This document shows positions 1 through 8,831 of a DNA stretch of 64,000 nt, piece after piece. Both the position numbers and the translations under genes were made by a program. Each line of letters starts with the position of its first letter. Within the stretch, counting starts at the first letter, position 1. The DNA is from Bacteriovoracaceae bacterium (GTDB lineage: Bacteria > Bdellovibrionota > Bacteriovoracia > Bacteriovoracales > Bacteriovoracaceae), in the NCBI GenBank assembly GCA_019752535.1, contig JAIEMA010000005.1, forward strand, positions 78,761 to 142,760, read 5' to 3'. Below the pieces are notes generated by a model, which had not been told where the DNA came from, did no database searches, and saw nothing but the letters and a program-made list of their open reading frames with translations.

Positions 1-1380
1 AGTATTGAGATTTCTAAATTCAAGCCCTTTATCCGTATTTTCTAAAAAGAATTTTTTAACTTCCTCATTCCATGAAATATCAGTGATTGCAAACGAGCGA
101 AGGAAGGGTTTACCTTCAGGATCAAGGTAAATCCCTCCAATAAATCCATAACCACTCTCTGTAATGGAGAGAACTGAACTGAGCACCAATTCAAAGAATT
201 TTTTTCTATTCCCATGAGATTCGATGTAATGCTTACGAATCTCAGAGATTGTATGCTTCATAATCTCTTGCTTTTTTTCTTGAGTGACAACAAACCTAAA
301 TGCCACATACTCCGTTATTTTGCCCTCTAAGAAAACTGGGGCGATGGTCGTATCAACCCAATATGTGGATCCATCTTTAGCCCGATTACAAATCTCACCT
401 CTCCATGATTTGCCAGATTTAATCGCCCCCCATAATTCAGTGAAAAATTCTTTTGGATGTGAGCCCGAATTTAAAATCCTATGATCTTTTCCTAGAAGTT
501 CTTCTTTTGAATACTGAGAAATTCTACAGAAGTTTTCATTCACATAAGTAATTTTCCCTTGAGGGTCCGTTTTTACGACAATCGCAAATTGATTCAAGCC
601 TTGATGAAAGCTGATAAGTTCTGCATTTTGTCTGTACGTCGCAATTTGTAAATTTTTTTTCTCACTTATGTCTTGAAAAATTCCAAATATCCCGACAATT
701 GTATTATTTTCAAATCGAGGTTGCCCCATTGATCGAACCCAAAGATGCTTTCCTTGGGCATTAACGAACTCAAATTCTTCATCAAATGAAATTCCATGCT
801 CTATGCAATCAGAAACACATTTTGAAATTCTCGCTTTTTCATGATCTGGATAATAATTAATAGCCTCATCCACTCTGATGGGAATATCTCTAGGTATGGC
901 ATGCAGATCATAAACCCCTTCACTCCATCGTAATTCATTTCTTACGACATTAAATTCCCAACTTCCTATGGTAGCAATCCTTTGCAGCTCTTTGAGAAGA
1001 CTATCTTTGATTAATAGATCAGTGATCTCTCTTCCCACGGCGAACATTAGACATAGATCAGCATCATAGTGAGCAGTCCAGCTAATGGAGCTCCATTCAT
1101 TTTGCTTATTAAGATAACGATTCACAAAATTGACGGTATCTTCTCCCGATTGAAGTTTCTGAATAATATCGATGGAGGCATTTATATCCTCAGGGTGAAT
1201 GTAGTCGAGAATCTTTTTTGCCAAAGCGTCAGACTCATTAAGACCAACGAGATTACAGAAAGCTTGATTCACTTGTTTAAAATAGCCGTCAATTCCGGCC
1301 ATAACGAAAATATCCAAAGATTCTTTAAAGAATCTTTCCATGTCCATTTGATCTAGTTTCATTACCCTATCCTTGCTCAT
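1..1380 (-). CDS. PAS/PAS/PAS/GAF sensory protein, truncated by the window edge
   Basis: Translating the minus strand from the ATG at 1380 gives 460 codons with no stop, so the gene runs off the left edge and its output domain is not visible. Three PAS-like segments are read at about residues 14-124, 135-243 and 256-370. The last two carry the usual ends (a DISEKK-type PAC junction near 236-242 and a KDGSTYWV PAC-like stretch near 335-342). From about residue 395 a GAF-like domain begins, with the YGFIG and AITDISWNE elements seen in PAS-GAF sensor kinases. Such proteins usually end in a histidine kinase or diguanylate cyclase; which applies here cannot be told. It is transcribed away from the next gene. 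The start is the first Met (MSKDRV); a second Met lies 6 codons later. Confidence 0.85.
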   Translation of the reverse strand, partial: MSKDRVMKLDQMDMERFFKESLDIFVMAGIDGYFKQVNQAFCNLVGLNESDALAKKILDYIHPEDINASIDIIQKLQSGEDTVNFVNRYLNKQNEWSSISWTAHYDADLCLMFAVGREITDLLIKDSLLKELQRIATIGSWEFNVVRNELRWSEGVYDLHAIPRDIPIRVDEAINYYPDHEKARISKCVSDCIEHGISFDEEFEFVNAQGKHLWVRSMGQPRFENNTIVGIFGIFQDISEKKNLQIATYRQNAELISFHQGLNQFAIVVKTDPQGKITYVNENFCRISQYSKEELLGKDHRILNSGSHPKEFFTELWGAIKSGKSWRGEICNRAKDGSTYWVDTTIAPVFLEGKITEYVAFRFVVTQEKKQEIMKHTISEIRKHYIESHGNRKKFFELVLSSVLSITESGYGFIGGIYLDPEGKPFLRSFAITDISWNEEVKKFFLENTDKGLEFRNLNT

Positions 1381-1511
1381 ACAAAATTGTATCATTGAGG
1401 GATTTTTGAAGATTGATAGATATCAATCTTGCTGGAAAACTTAGCCCACCAAAAACAGTCAAGTATTCACCCATTTCTTAGGAATTGAACGAAAATGACC
1501 GAATAGCTCTT

Positions 1512-2600
1512 ATGGTTTATTTACTCTTCTTTTTTCTCATCATTAACGCCTCAGCCGAGGCCAATGTTCTTGATATCGACTTACTCAGTTTTTGTGAAGA
1601 AGAGGGACTCAAATCTTATACTCCCCCACCATGTCAGGTTCCTTTAAAAAGTGAGGGCCCCTTAGAGGGCTTAGCTTTCTCGATGAATCAATTGGGCCTT
1701 AGTCCCCATTCGACACTTGATAAAGCGGCCACCTGTAAAATGATTCAAGAAATTTCAGCTCAAGATGTTTCTCCTGTTGAAATCCTAAAAAAAACAGAGT
1801 CTGGAGAAGAATGGAAATTTCGCTTTCACTTTGGCTATAACCGTACAATTTATGCGCCTACGAATATGAAACTTTCAAGTTCAAGACTCAATGTGGTTAT
1901 TAAAGATTTTGAATTCCAAGAAAGAACATCTGCCGATTTCTATAATCCCAAGAACTGGGAATCCGCTCAAGACGCTTTCCGCTGGATTGATGAGCCAACA
2001 AATATGTTTTCTCTCTCAGCAGAAAAGAAAAATAATGTTTTTTATATCAATGCCTTTCATCCTAAATTTCTTAAAGAGCGCTACCAAGACAAACTTGTTA
2101 CAGGCACGGTTGATGGAGTGGCCGTCAATCAAGTGATGCCCATCAATGAAGAGTTTGATGGCTATAATGCAAAGCCAGGCGAGATGAATCTTGTTCGCTT
2201 CGAGAACACTCATAAGCAGATGGACTGGCAAATCGGTTACGGAAGAAAGTTTGTGATATTTGATAATAAAAAAGCAGGCCAGCTCTCTTATACGCCGCAA
2301 GCCTTTGTGGGTCTGACCACTGGAAAACATCTGACGGTTTACACCAAAGAAGGCGAATACTGGGAGTTTGATGACTTTGAAGATAAGAGCAGAATTCAAG
2401 GCGTGAATGCGGCTTTAGGCCATGAGCTGGAATACAAAAGAGGAAAATTTGGAGTCTTTGCGGCCCAAAAAGTGACCGTCTCTCATCTTAAGCAGGGCTT
2501 TATGGATGGCACTGCCGAATTTAATATGATGTATGTAAATCCCATCACAGTCGGCATTACGATAGATCTCTACAAGACTAAAAAGAAAACAAATCCCTAG
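1512..2600 (+). CDS. Secreted protein of unknown function
   Basis: A 362-residue protein with a hydrophobic N-terminal export segment (MVYLLFFFLIINASA, cleavage probably after ASA), so it is likely periplasmic or outer-membrane associated. The rest is rich in beta-type alternation and aromatic residues, with short glycine-rich turns, which suggests a barrel or large beta domain. I recognise no catalytic motif or family. The start is uncertain: a TTG at 1485 would add nine residues, but its AGGA lies only one base upstream, and the ATG at 1512 lacks a Shine-Dalgarno. A tiny ATG-ACC-GAA-TAG frame at 1495-1506 sits between them. It stands alone, divergent from the PAS gene and convergent with tRNA-Leu. 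Confidence 0.7.
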   Translation: MVYLLFFFLIINASAEANVLDIDLLSFCEEEGLKSYTPPPCQVPLKSEGPLEGLAFSMNQLGLSPHSTLDKAATCKMIQEISAQDVSPVEILKKTESGEEWKFRFHFGYNRTIYAPTNMKLSSSRLNVVIKDFEFQERTSADFYNPKNWESAQDAFRWIDEPTNMFSLSAEKKNNVFYINAFHPKFLKERYQDKLVTGTVDGVAVNQVMPINEEFDGYNAKPGEMNLVRFENTHKQMDWQIGYGRKFVIFDNKKAGQLSYTPQAFVGLTTGKHLTVYTKEGEYWEFDDFEDKSRIQGVNAALGHELEYKRGKFGVFAAQKVTVSHLKQGFMDGTAEFNMMYVNPITVGITIDLYKTKKKTNP

Positions 2601-2615
2601 ATTTAAGTCAAAAAA

Positions 2616-2638
2616 AAAGCCCCTGGTGAAGGGGCTTT
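2616..2638 (-). terminator. Rho-independent terminator of tRNA-Leu
   Basis: An 8-bp stem (AAAGCCCC / GGGGCTTT) with a 7-base loop. On the minus strand it is followed directly by a run of T residues (the A-run at 2609-2618 on the plus strand), so it is a strong terminator for the tRNA transcript. On the plus strand the T-run is only three bases, so it would be a weaker stop for the upstream secreted-protein gene. Confidence 0.85.
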
Positions 2639-2676
2639 AAACTCTAACAATCGCCAGAGGCGATTAAGTTAAAAAG

Positions 2677-2759
2677 TGGTGCCCGGTGAGGGACTCGAAC
2701 CCCCACGATCACTCACCAGATCCTAAGTCTGGCGTGTCTACCAATTCCACCAACCGGGC
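2677..2759 (-). tRNA. tRNA-Leu (anticodon UAG)
   Basis: The minus strand folds as an 83-nt class II tRNA: acceptor GCCCGGT pairing with the 3' end, D-loop with TGGTAGACA, anticodon stem CCAGA/TCTGG around loop CTTAGGA (anticodon TAG at 2725-2723), a long variable arm typical of leucine tRNAs, the GGTTCGAGTCC T-arm, and an encoded CCA at 2679-2677. It reads CUN-family leucine codons. A terminator hairpin follows at 2616-2638; a second small dyad (TCGCC/GGCGA) lies between. Confidence 0.95.
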
Positions 2760-2803
2760 AAATAGGAGATGAGAATAATCGCTGAATTTGATTCCGGCAA
2801 GCC

Positions 2804-3025
2804 CTAGGAAGCTTTTTTACCCGCTGCACCAGGCTTTGGTTTGGCTTTTTCGAGGTCTTTTTTGAGTTTATCGAGCTGATTTTTAAGCGCCGTGTTCTCG
2901 GCACGCATTTTATTGATATCTTTCTTCGATTCACCGAGCAGATTCGTGGCCGCAGAATAGTCCGAAGAAAGCTTTTTAACGGCCGCTTCCATTTGAGACA
3001 TTTTACTTTTTGTCGCCTGATCCAT
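2804..3025 (-). CDS. Small coiled-coil protein
   Basis: A 73-residue charged protein, almost wholly helical: heptad-like spacing of Leu/Met/Ile from about residue 8 to 62, then a Lys/Pro/Ala-rich tail. No signal peptide or catalytic motif. Its ATG directly follows the TAA of the large coiled-coil gene (zero gap), so it is the last gene of a coupled three-gene operon and may bind its large neighbour. The function is unknown; the call rests on composition and on the tight coupling. A terminator for this operon is not obvious before the tRNA at 2759. Confidence 0.65.
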   Translation of the reverse strand: MDQATKSKMSQMEAAVKKLSSDYSAATNLLGESKKDINKMRAENTALKNQLDKLKKDLEKAKPKPGAAGKKAS

Positions 3026-6000
3026 TTACGGATTAGAGCCCGCCTTCGCCAAGGCCCCAGTAAGCTCCGCCACTTTAGCTTCAAGCTCTTTAATACTTAT
3101 CTCATATTTCCCCGCACGCTGAGACTCCATGGCCAAATCAAGTTCAAGCTTTTTAAGCTTACCACTTTGATCCTCAGTTTTAGCACTCGCTTGCGCGCCA
3201 ATCGGTCCAGATGTAGAGATGGCCGATTTGAGAGCTTCTTCTAAGCGAGACTTTTCAGCGCGCAAACGTTGAGTTTCTGCTTGATCAAGCTCCATGCGTG
3301 ATTTGAGTTTTGTAAGGTCTTTTTGAGCGGCTTGAAGAGCCACTTCTGCCCGCTGCTTATCCATTGTAATTTTTCGAACTTCTTCATCTTTTTTAGGACT
3401 GCTGCTACTTCCCTGCTTCTCCATGTTTGAAGCCATAGAGGTCAGCTTGTTTTTATAAACTTCCACCAAACGAGACATGGATTGTTTTTCTTGCTCTAAG
3501 GCGCGCAGTTTCTGAGCGTTGTTGGCTTGAGGAGAATTATTCATCGCTCCAACCATTGTGCTTACTTTTATATTGAGATCACTTATCTCTTTATCTTTCT
3601 TGGCCATCATAAGGGCCAGACCATCTTTCGCTTTTTGAACAACAATATCTCTCGATTTAAGCGCACGATTGGCCTTCTCGATTTCTTGTGCAAAGAAAGA
3701 TTCCTTTTGCTGCATTTCTAATTTTGCTTTTTTGATGTCTAACTCAGCTTGCTTAGCCGCTTGAAGGATTTGCTGTTCACGCTCGAGAGCTTCTTTTAAA
3801 CGTTGAGCATCTTCTGGATTGATCTCTTTCCCACTCGCCAAATCTTGAATCATCTGCATTTTTTGATTCATAGGAAGAAGAGCTGCGTCCGCTTCACTTT
3901 CTTGGGCCATCATGGCATTGACTGCATCTTTAGATTTCACATCGATCTTATGCATCTGATTGCGTGCATCTTTTAAAACTTTAAGCTCTGTATTGGCCGC
4001 TTCAAGTTGTCCCTTCGCTGTATTAAATTCTGATTCTAGCTGTCTTAATCTTTGAATCAATATTCCATTGGCCGCATCACCGGAATTTCCACCCTCATTT
4101 CCTGACTGTGTAGGAGGGGAAAAGAGCTTCTCAATAACTTGAGCACTCTCTATCTTTTTTACTTCCTCTCTTGAACCAGAAATTATTGTTTTAATGTCTG
4201 CTTCAGAGCCTTTTAAATAATGAGAGAGTGTTTTAATCAGAGCCGCTTCATCTGTTCCTGGGTTGCTGGCCACAATTTTCTTAACTGAAGTCTTTAAGAC
4301 TTCACGCAAGAGTTTTTCTTGCTCCTCTGGTGTAATAAGTCCCGAAGCCTCATCTGCGCTCTTACCTGGGTAGAGTTGCTGCATTTTAGCTTGCAGCTCA
4401 TTTTTAAATATCGATTGAAATTTATAATCTGGAAGTTCCGGAAGAACCGTTTCTGGGATAACAAATGATTCATCCACAGTCACAAATTCATCCATTATTT
4501 TTGGAAGTTCAGACTGAGCAAAAAGTTGTAAGTCACTTGAGGTCAATTTATCTAAAGTTTGACCCATTTTAGTTGCAAAACGAGTGAGATGATCTTGGAC
4601 TTTCTTAGGGGCCAGAGTGTCTACGAGATTGCTCTTATATTTCCAGTCACCCTTAACTTGATCTCCAATTCCTTGGCTGATTCTCATTACAAAATCGTCA
4701 GTCTTAATCTTTGATCCCTTGATCATCTGACTTTCTATTTCAGAATCTATACTTCCTGAAATTTTTTGAATCATGTCATCTTTGGCTTTCTTGCCTTTGA
4801 CCATGATGGCCGCGTCACCTTCACCAGCTCCACCACTGACGACAACAGGAACATCTAACTCAGCTTGCGTTCCCTTAATAAGCTCGGCCATATTAGCTTC
4901 ATCAAAATCTCCAGAAATCTTTTCAGCAACCTTATCCGCAAATGTATCTTTCAAGCTTTGCTGAAATTTTTCATCATCTTTCAAACTACCACGAACTCTA
5001 TCAATCTCTTGCTCATAAGCTTGGGAGACATTGTTTTTTCTTACTCGATCCATGACATGCTGAACATCAACTTCTTGCAGATTGGCAATCTCTCCCGCAT
5101 CGAAGTAATCCGTTAACATATCCATCATTTGTGTCTCAGTCACTTGAGCGATGTCTTGGTCGGGATTGGTCTCTTTCCATTTATCAATCGCAAAAGCGAC
5201 GAGATTTTTAGCCAAATCAGGATGATCTTTCAAATATCCATCGTGCCCGGTCTCAGGCATAACCATTTCCAACAAGTGACCTGGAAGAGACTTATTATTG
5301 AGCTCCTCTAATTCTTCAGCCGTTTTTGTTTTGGCCAACATCAACTGCTGCTCAATGTTTCTTTCAATTTGAGCTGTTGTGAAAACTTGATTTATAAGTA
5401 GAGAGCCAAAGCGTAAAGTACGCACACCTTTTTTATTTTGCCACAATCCCGTCAAAACCAATTTTGAAGCCGACTGTATGTACTGAACTTCCATATAATC
5501 TGTACTTTGTGCACAGATCGCTAGCAAATATCTCAGAGGATCCTGTCCATTAGGCTCACCAAAACTGTCTAAGAGATATTCTGCGACATAGTTTTTAACA
5601 GGTAAATGAATCTGAACAATAGTCTCATGTCCTGTGTGCCCATAATCCACTTCAAAAGGAGCACCACCAATACCGGCCTGCTTTAAATAGAATAAGTAAT
5701 AAAGAGCATGATCGACATAAGTTCTCACATTCACCACTGAGCCATCGTGAGAGTGAACAAAAGCACTCAAGCGATCCATGTCATTACCAATGCGTAAATG
5801 ATTGGTCACCTTGAAGCTTGAACCTTCTTTCATTGAAGGGAAGTTTTCATCTAAGTGAACGCTCGCCTGTCCCTTAAAGAATTTATCAAGGGCCACCTTA
5901 CCCATTTGATCAGAGAACCATTTTTGATCCACGATAAATCGACCATTATTAGCAATGAAAGAGGGATAATCTTTAACTACTCCTAAGGCCACGATCTTGA

Positions 6001-6202
6001 TGTCATCTTCTACCGTATTAAACATACGACCAAGTGAATTGTAATCTTGTTCACCCGTCGTAATGATATGAGTTAATTCCATCCCTGATTCATAACCATC
6101 AAGCTCAACAACTTTCGCTTGAAGAGAATCGAGATACTCTTGAAGCTCATCTTGAATGTCTCCTGCATGATGCAAGATAAGGTATGGGCGATTTGTACTC
6201 AT
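3026..6202 (-). CDS. Large coiled-coil protein with N-terminal globular domain
   Basis: A 1058-residue cytoplasmic protein with no signal peptide or membrane segment. Residues about 1-250 look globular (mixed alpha/beta, beginning with a hydrophobic strand YLILHH that recalls a receiver-like fold, though no phosphoacceptor pattern is clear). Residues about 260-670 are helical and acidic. From about 690 to the end it is a long coiled coil rich in Lys, Glu, Gln and Ala. The start is the ATG at 6202, which overlaps the TGA of the upstream HD-GYP-like gene (ATGA); an upstream in-frame start lies inside that gene and is unlikely. The architecture suggests a scaffold or polarity protein working with the HD protein, but that is inference. 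I do not recognise the family. Confidence 0.8.
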   Translation of the reverse strand: MSTNRPYLILHHAGDIQDELQEYLDSLQAKVVELDGYESGMELTHIITTGEQDYNSLGRMFNTVEDDIKIVALGVVKDYPSFIANNGRFIVDQKWFSDQMGKVALDKFFKGQASVHLDENFPSMKEGSSFKVTNHLRIGNDMDRLSAFVHSHDGSVVNVRTYVDHALYYLFYLKQAGIGGAPFEVDYGHTGHETIVQIHLPVKNYVAEYLLDSFGEPNGQDPLRYLLAICAQSTDYMEVQYIQSASKLVLTGLWQNKKGVRTLRFGSLLINQVFTTAQIERNIEQQLMLAKTKTAEELEELNNKSLPGHLLEMVMPETGHDGYLKDHPDLAKNLVAFAIDKWKETNPDQDIAQVTETQMMDMLTDYFDAGEIANLQEVDVQHVMDRVRKNNVSQAYEQEIDRVRGSLKDDEKFQQSLKDTFADKVAEKISGDFDEANMAELIKGTQAELDVPVVVSGGAGEGDAAIMVKGKKAKDDMIQKISGSIDSEIESQMIKGSKIKTDDFVMRISQGIGDQVKGDWKYKSNLVDTLAPKKVQDHLTRFATKMGQTLDKLTSSDLQLFAQSELPKIMDEFVTVDESFVIPETVLPELPDYKFQSIFKNELQAKMQQLYPGKSADEASGLITPEEQEKLLREVLKTSVKKIVASNPGTDEAALIKTLSHYLKGSEADIKTIISGSREEVKKIESAQVIEKLFSPPTQSGNEGGNSGDAANGILIQRLRQLESEFNTAKGQLEAANTELKVLKDARNQMHKIDVKSKDAVNAMMAQESEADAALLPMNQKMQMIQDLASGKEINPEDAQRLKEALEREQQILQAAKQAELDIKKAKLEMQQKESFFAQEIEKANRALKSRDIVVQKAKDGLALMMAKKDKEISDLNIKVSTMVGAMNNSPQANNAQKLRALEQEKQSMSRLVEVYKNKLTSMASNMEKQGSSSSPKKDEEVRKITMDKQRAEVALQAAQKDLTKLKSRMELDQAETQRLRAEKSRLEEALKSAISTSGPIGAQASAKTEDQSGKLKKLELDLAMESQRAGKYEISIKELEAKVAELTGALAKAGSNP

Positions 6203-7239
6203 GCGCTCAACACCTCCACATGGGGGTGTCGTAGCCAAAATCTAAATTTTTCAACAATCCGATGTACCGGGAGACCTTCGATCGGTCGGGCCTGAAATGC
6301 CTTCCACAATGTGAGGATTCCATTATGTAAATGGTCCTCTAAGACCTCTTCACGATAATCAACCATATTGTCGGCCATCATCATGAGAGTTTCCCAATCT
6401 GACATCACAGAAAGTGACATTCCTTCAGGGAACCCAGTGCCATCACTCTTCTCATGGTGACGAAGAATACTCATTAAAAGTTCAGGATACTCTAGCTTTT
6501 TCCCCAAACTCTCAATCGCCTTCTCATAACCAAAGCGAGGATGTTCTAAGAAGAGATTGACCTCTTTTTCACTTGCACCATTCTCTTTAAGAAGTGCATC
6601 TCCACCACCTGGGCGCCATCGCTCTTCTTGGCAAGCCAGAGAAACCCAATAACTAAAATCATCGTGAATCAGTCCAGCGTCTAGCCACCAGCTCACGTGA
6701 TAAATCTCTTTGAGAAATCGAGGGTCATGATAGCCACTGGCCAATGACAAGAGAACGGCAAGGGATGAAACGAGCAATCCCCTTCTGTAAAGGACGACGT
6801 GCTTGTTTTGAAACTCTTCAACAAGTTGTGAGTCCGATTTAAACAATTCTCTACAAGCGAAAGACCAATCAATCATCTTCAATCCACCATCAGGCCTTAG
6901 ACCCAATCGAAGATTTTCCATAAATTGATTTTTAGCTAATTCATAATCAACAGGATCTTGAGCTTGCTGCCAATGCTGAAATGATTTTACTAAGTCAGAA
7001 ACTTTATCAGTCTGAACAAAGGGTTTCCAAAGAAGATTTTTACTCGCCTTAAATTTTTCACGCCAAGGAAGTTCTAAAAAATCACCTGCGCGCTTTAGGC
7101 GAAGAATTTTTCCTGAATTTGTTTTTAAATACAAATCACCAGGCGCGAGTTCCCACTGAACAAGTTGTTCGCCTTCTAAATTTTGTAACTCACCTAGTGT
7201 AGGTGGGCTCCAAATAGGATTTGTTATAGAGTTCGACAC
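6199..7239 (-). CDS. HD-GYP-like domain protein
   Basis: 346 residues. The C-terminal half has the HD-GYP signature in order: LIHDD near residue 192 (the HD pair), a second His in LEHPRFGYE, RHHEKSDGTGFPEG near 262-275, and ADNMVDY. HD-GYP proteins are phosphodiesterases of cyclic di-GMP or related dinucleotides. Here the GYP tyrosine is Phe and the residues after HD differ from the usual IGK, so activity is uncertain although the metal ligands look present. The N-terminal ~120 residues resemble no family I know. It is first in an operon with the coiled-coil genes (ATGA overlap downstream), which suggests it signals through or localises with them. Confidence 0.8.
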   Translation of the reverse strand: MSNSITNPIWSPPTLGELQNLEGEQLVQWELAPGDLYLKTNSGKILRLKRAGDFLELPWREKFKASKNLLWKPFVQTDKVSDLVKSFQHWQQAQDPVDYELAKNQFMENLRLGLRPDGGLKMIDWSFACRELFKSDSQLVEEFQNKHVVLYRRGLLVSSLAVLLSLASGYHDPRFLKEIYHVSWWLDAGLIHDDFSYWVSLACQEERWRPGGGDALLKENGASEKEVNLFLEHPRFGYEKAIESLGKKLEYPELLMSILRHHEKSDGTGFPEGMSLSVMSDWETLMMMADNMVDYREEVLEDHLHNGILTLWKAFQARPIEGLPVHRIVEKFRFWLRHPHVEVLSA

Positions 7240-7400
7240 AATGTCTCACCCTCCTTGACCTTCTACTGATCGGGAAAATCCTTGAAAATTCGAGGAAAAC
7301 TTAATTATTTGAGTAACATTCGTCATAGTTTTCACAGATGGTGGACGGTTTCACTCAGAGTCACTATGATGCAATCTTTTACTTAAAAGGTCGGTTACTC

Positions 7401-8831
7401 ATGCTCATTTGGGATTCGCTTATACTTGTCGCCTATATCTTCTTGATATTCGGTTTAGCATGGCAAGTCGGTGGAAGAAGTTTCAAAGGAGAGAACACGG
7501 CCGAGGGACAATATCTTGCGAATCGCTCCCTTTCATTTCCCGAAGTCATTTGCTCTATTATTGCCACAGAAGTGTCAGCTCTCACTTTTTTAGGTATTCC
7601 GGCTTTTGCTTATAACTCAGATTTTAACTTCCTTCAGATCTACATCGGTGCGATTGTCGGTCGATTTGTGGTCGCCAGAATTTTCATTCCTCGCATTTAC
7701 GGCAAAGGTCTCACTCTTTATGAAGTTATATCTGGAAAAGATGGCAAGGCGTCTGGAAGAAGACTCATTGCCATGTTCTATGCCACGAGCAAGATTTTTT
7801 CCGTTGGTGTAAGACTCTTCTCAGGCTCAATTCTGGTTGGCACTTTCATGGGTGTAAACACGATCACGGGGCTCTTGATTACGACTATAATCACATTCAT
7901 TTACACTCTAGTGGGTGGACTTAAAGCTGTTGTGAGAACAGATATTTTACAGATGTCTTTATTCATCATAGGTGGCCTTGTCGCTCACTATCTCATTCCT
8001 CAAGTGGCCAATCAGTCTTGGGGAGATATGATGAGTCTCGCTTATGCGGCAGATAAAACAACGATATTTCATTGGAGTACTCCGATGAGCGTGCTGGCCG
8101 GCTTAGCGGGAGGCGTGCTCTTTGATATGTCGACTCACGGTGTGGATCAAGATTTTGCTCAACGTCTTATGGCCTCAAAATCACAAAAAGTGGGCCAATG
8201 GGCAATCTTCCTCTCCTCTTTCATCTCAATTGGCGTGGGAGCTCTATTCTTGGGTGTAGGCGCACTCTTATGGAGTTTCTATCAAGTGCACCCCTTTCCT
8301 AGTGAGATCCCCAATGCAGATCACTTGTTCGCACATTTCATTGTGACGTATTTTCCGTCAGGCCTTAAAGGATTAATGGTAGCAGGAGTCATGGCCGCAA
8401 CCATGAGCACCCTCGATTCAACAATCAATGCGCTTTGTGCAACTTTACATAATGATATTTTCCCCAAGAGAGACGAGACGAAACTTTCAAAATATATGTT
8501 TTGGGACAATGTCACCATTACGGTTTTGCTCTTTGTCGTGGCCGTAGTTGCTTCCACTAATAGCGGCTTACTGCTGCTCGGACTCAAGATTCAATCTTGG
8601 ACGGCTGGCGCACTTTTGAGCCTCTTCTTTGCTCGAGTCATCTTCAGAAAATTCTTCTCTGTGCCTTTTGATGCATGGACTGTTTTTGGAGCTTATATTT
8701 TGGGAATATCCGGAGTTGCTCTCAACACGATTTTTCTTAAAGGCGATTGGAACTGGAATACTTATTTCGGATGTGGATTTGGATTAGCGGCGCTCTTTCT
8801 TTTAGGAAAGTTGCGCCGCCAGCAAAATTAA
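7401..8831 (+). CDS. Sodium:solute symporter (SSS family)
   Basis: An integral membrane protein of about 476 residues with roughly 12-13 hydrophobic helices. The pattern of an N-terminal helix, then a polar stretch with [11 protein letters not shown], then [12 protein letters not shown] and a conserved run around [10 protein letters not shown], is that of the SSS family (SLC5 type), which takes up sugars, sialic acid, vitamins or amino acids with Na+. The substrate cannot be told. I prefer the ATG at 7401 because AAAAGG lies 10 bases upstream and the protein then starts directly with the first helix; an in-frame ATG at 7338 lacks a ribosome site. The stop overlaps the stop of the opposing ABC ATPase gene by 4 bp. 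Confidence 0.88.
   Translation: MLIWDSLILVAYIFLIFGLAWQVGGRSFKGENTAEGQYLANRSLSFPEVICSIIATEVSALTFLGIPAFAYNSDFNFLQIYIGAIVGRFVVARIFIPRIYGKGLTLYEVISGKDGKASGRRLIAMFYATSKIFSVGVRLFSGSILVGTFMGVNTITGLLITTIITFIYTLVGGLKAVVRTDILQMSLFIIGGLVAHYLIPQVANQSWGDMMSLAYAADKTTIFHWSTPMSVLAGLAGGVLFDMSTHGVDQDFAQRLMASKSQKVGQWAIFLSSFISIGVGALFLGVGALLWSFYQVHPFPSEIPNADHLFAHFIVTYFPSGLKGLMVAGVMAATMSTLDSTINALCATLHNDIFPKRDETKLSKYMFWDNVTITVLLFVVAVVASTNSGLLLLGLKIQSWTAGALLSLFFARVIFRKFFSVPFDAWTVFGAYILGISGVALNTIFLKGDWNWNTYFGCGFGLAALFLLGKLRRQQN

Noticed and set aside
6203..6238. Upstream start of the large coiled-coil gene
   Set aside because: The extra residues lie in the end of the HD-GYP-like gene; the ATG at 6202 forms the usual ATGA junction.
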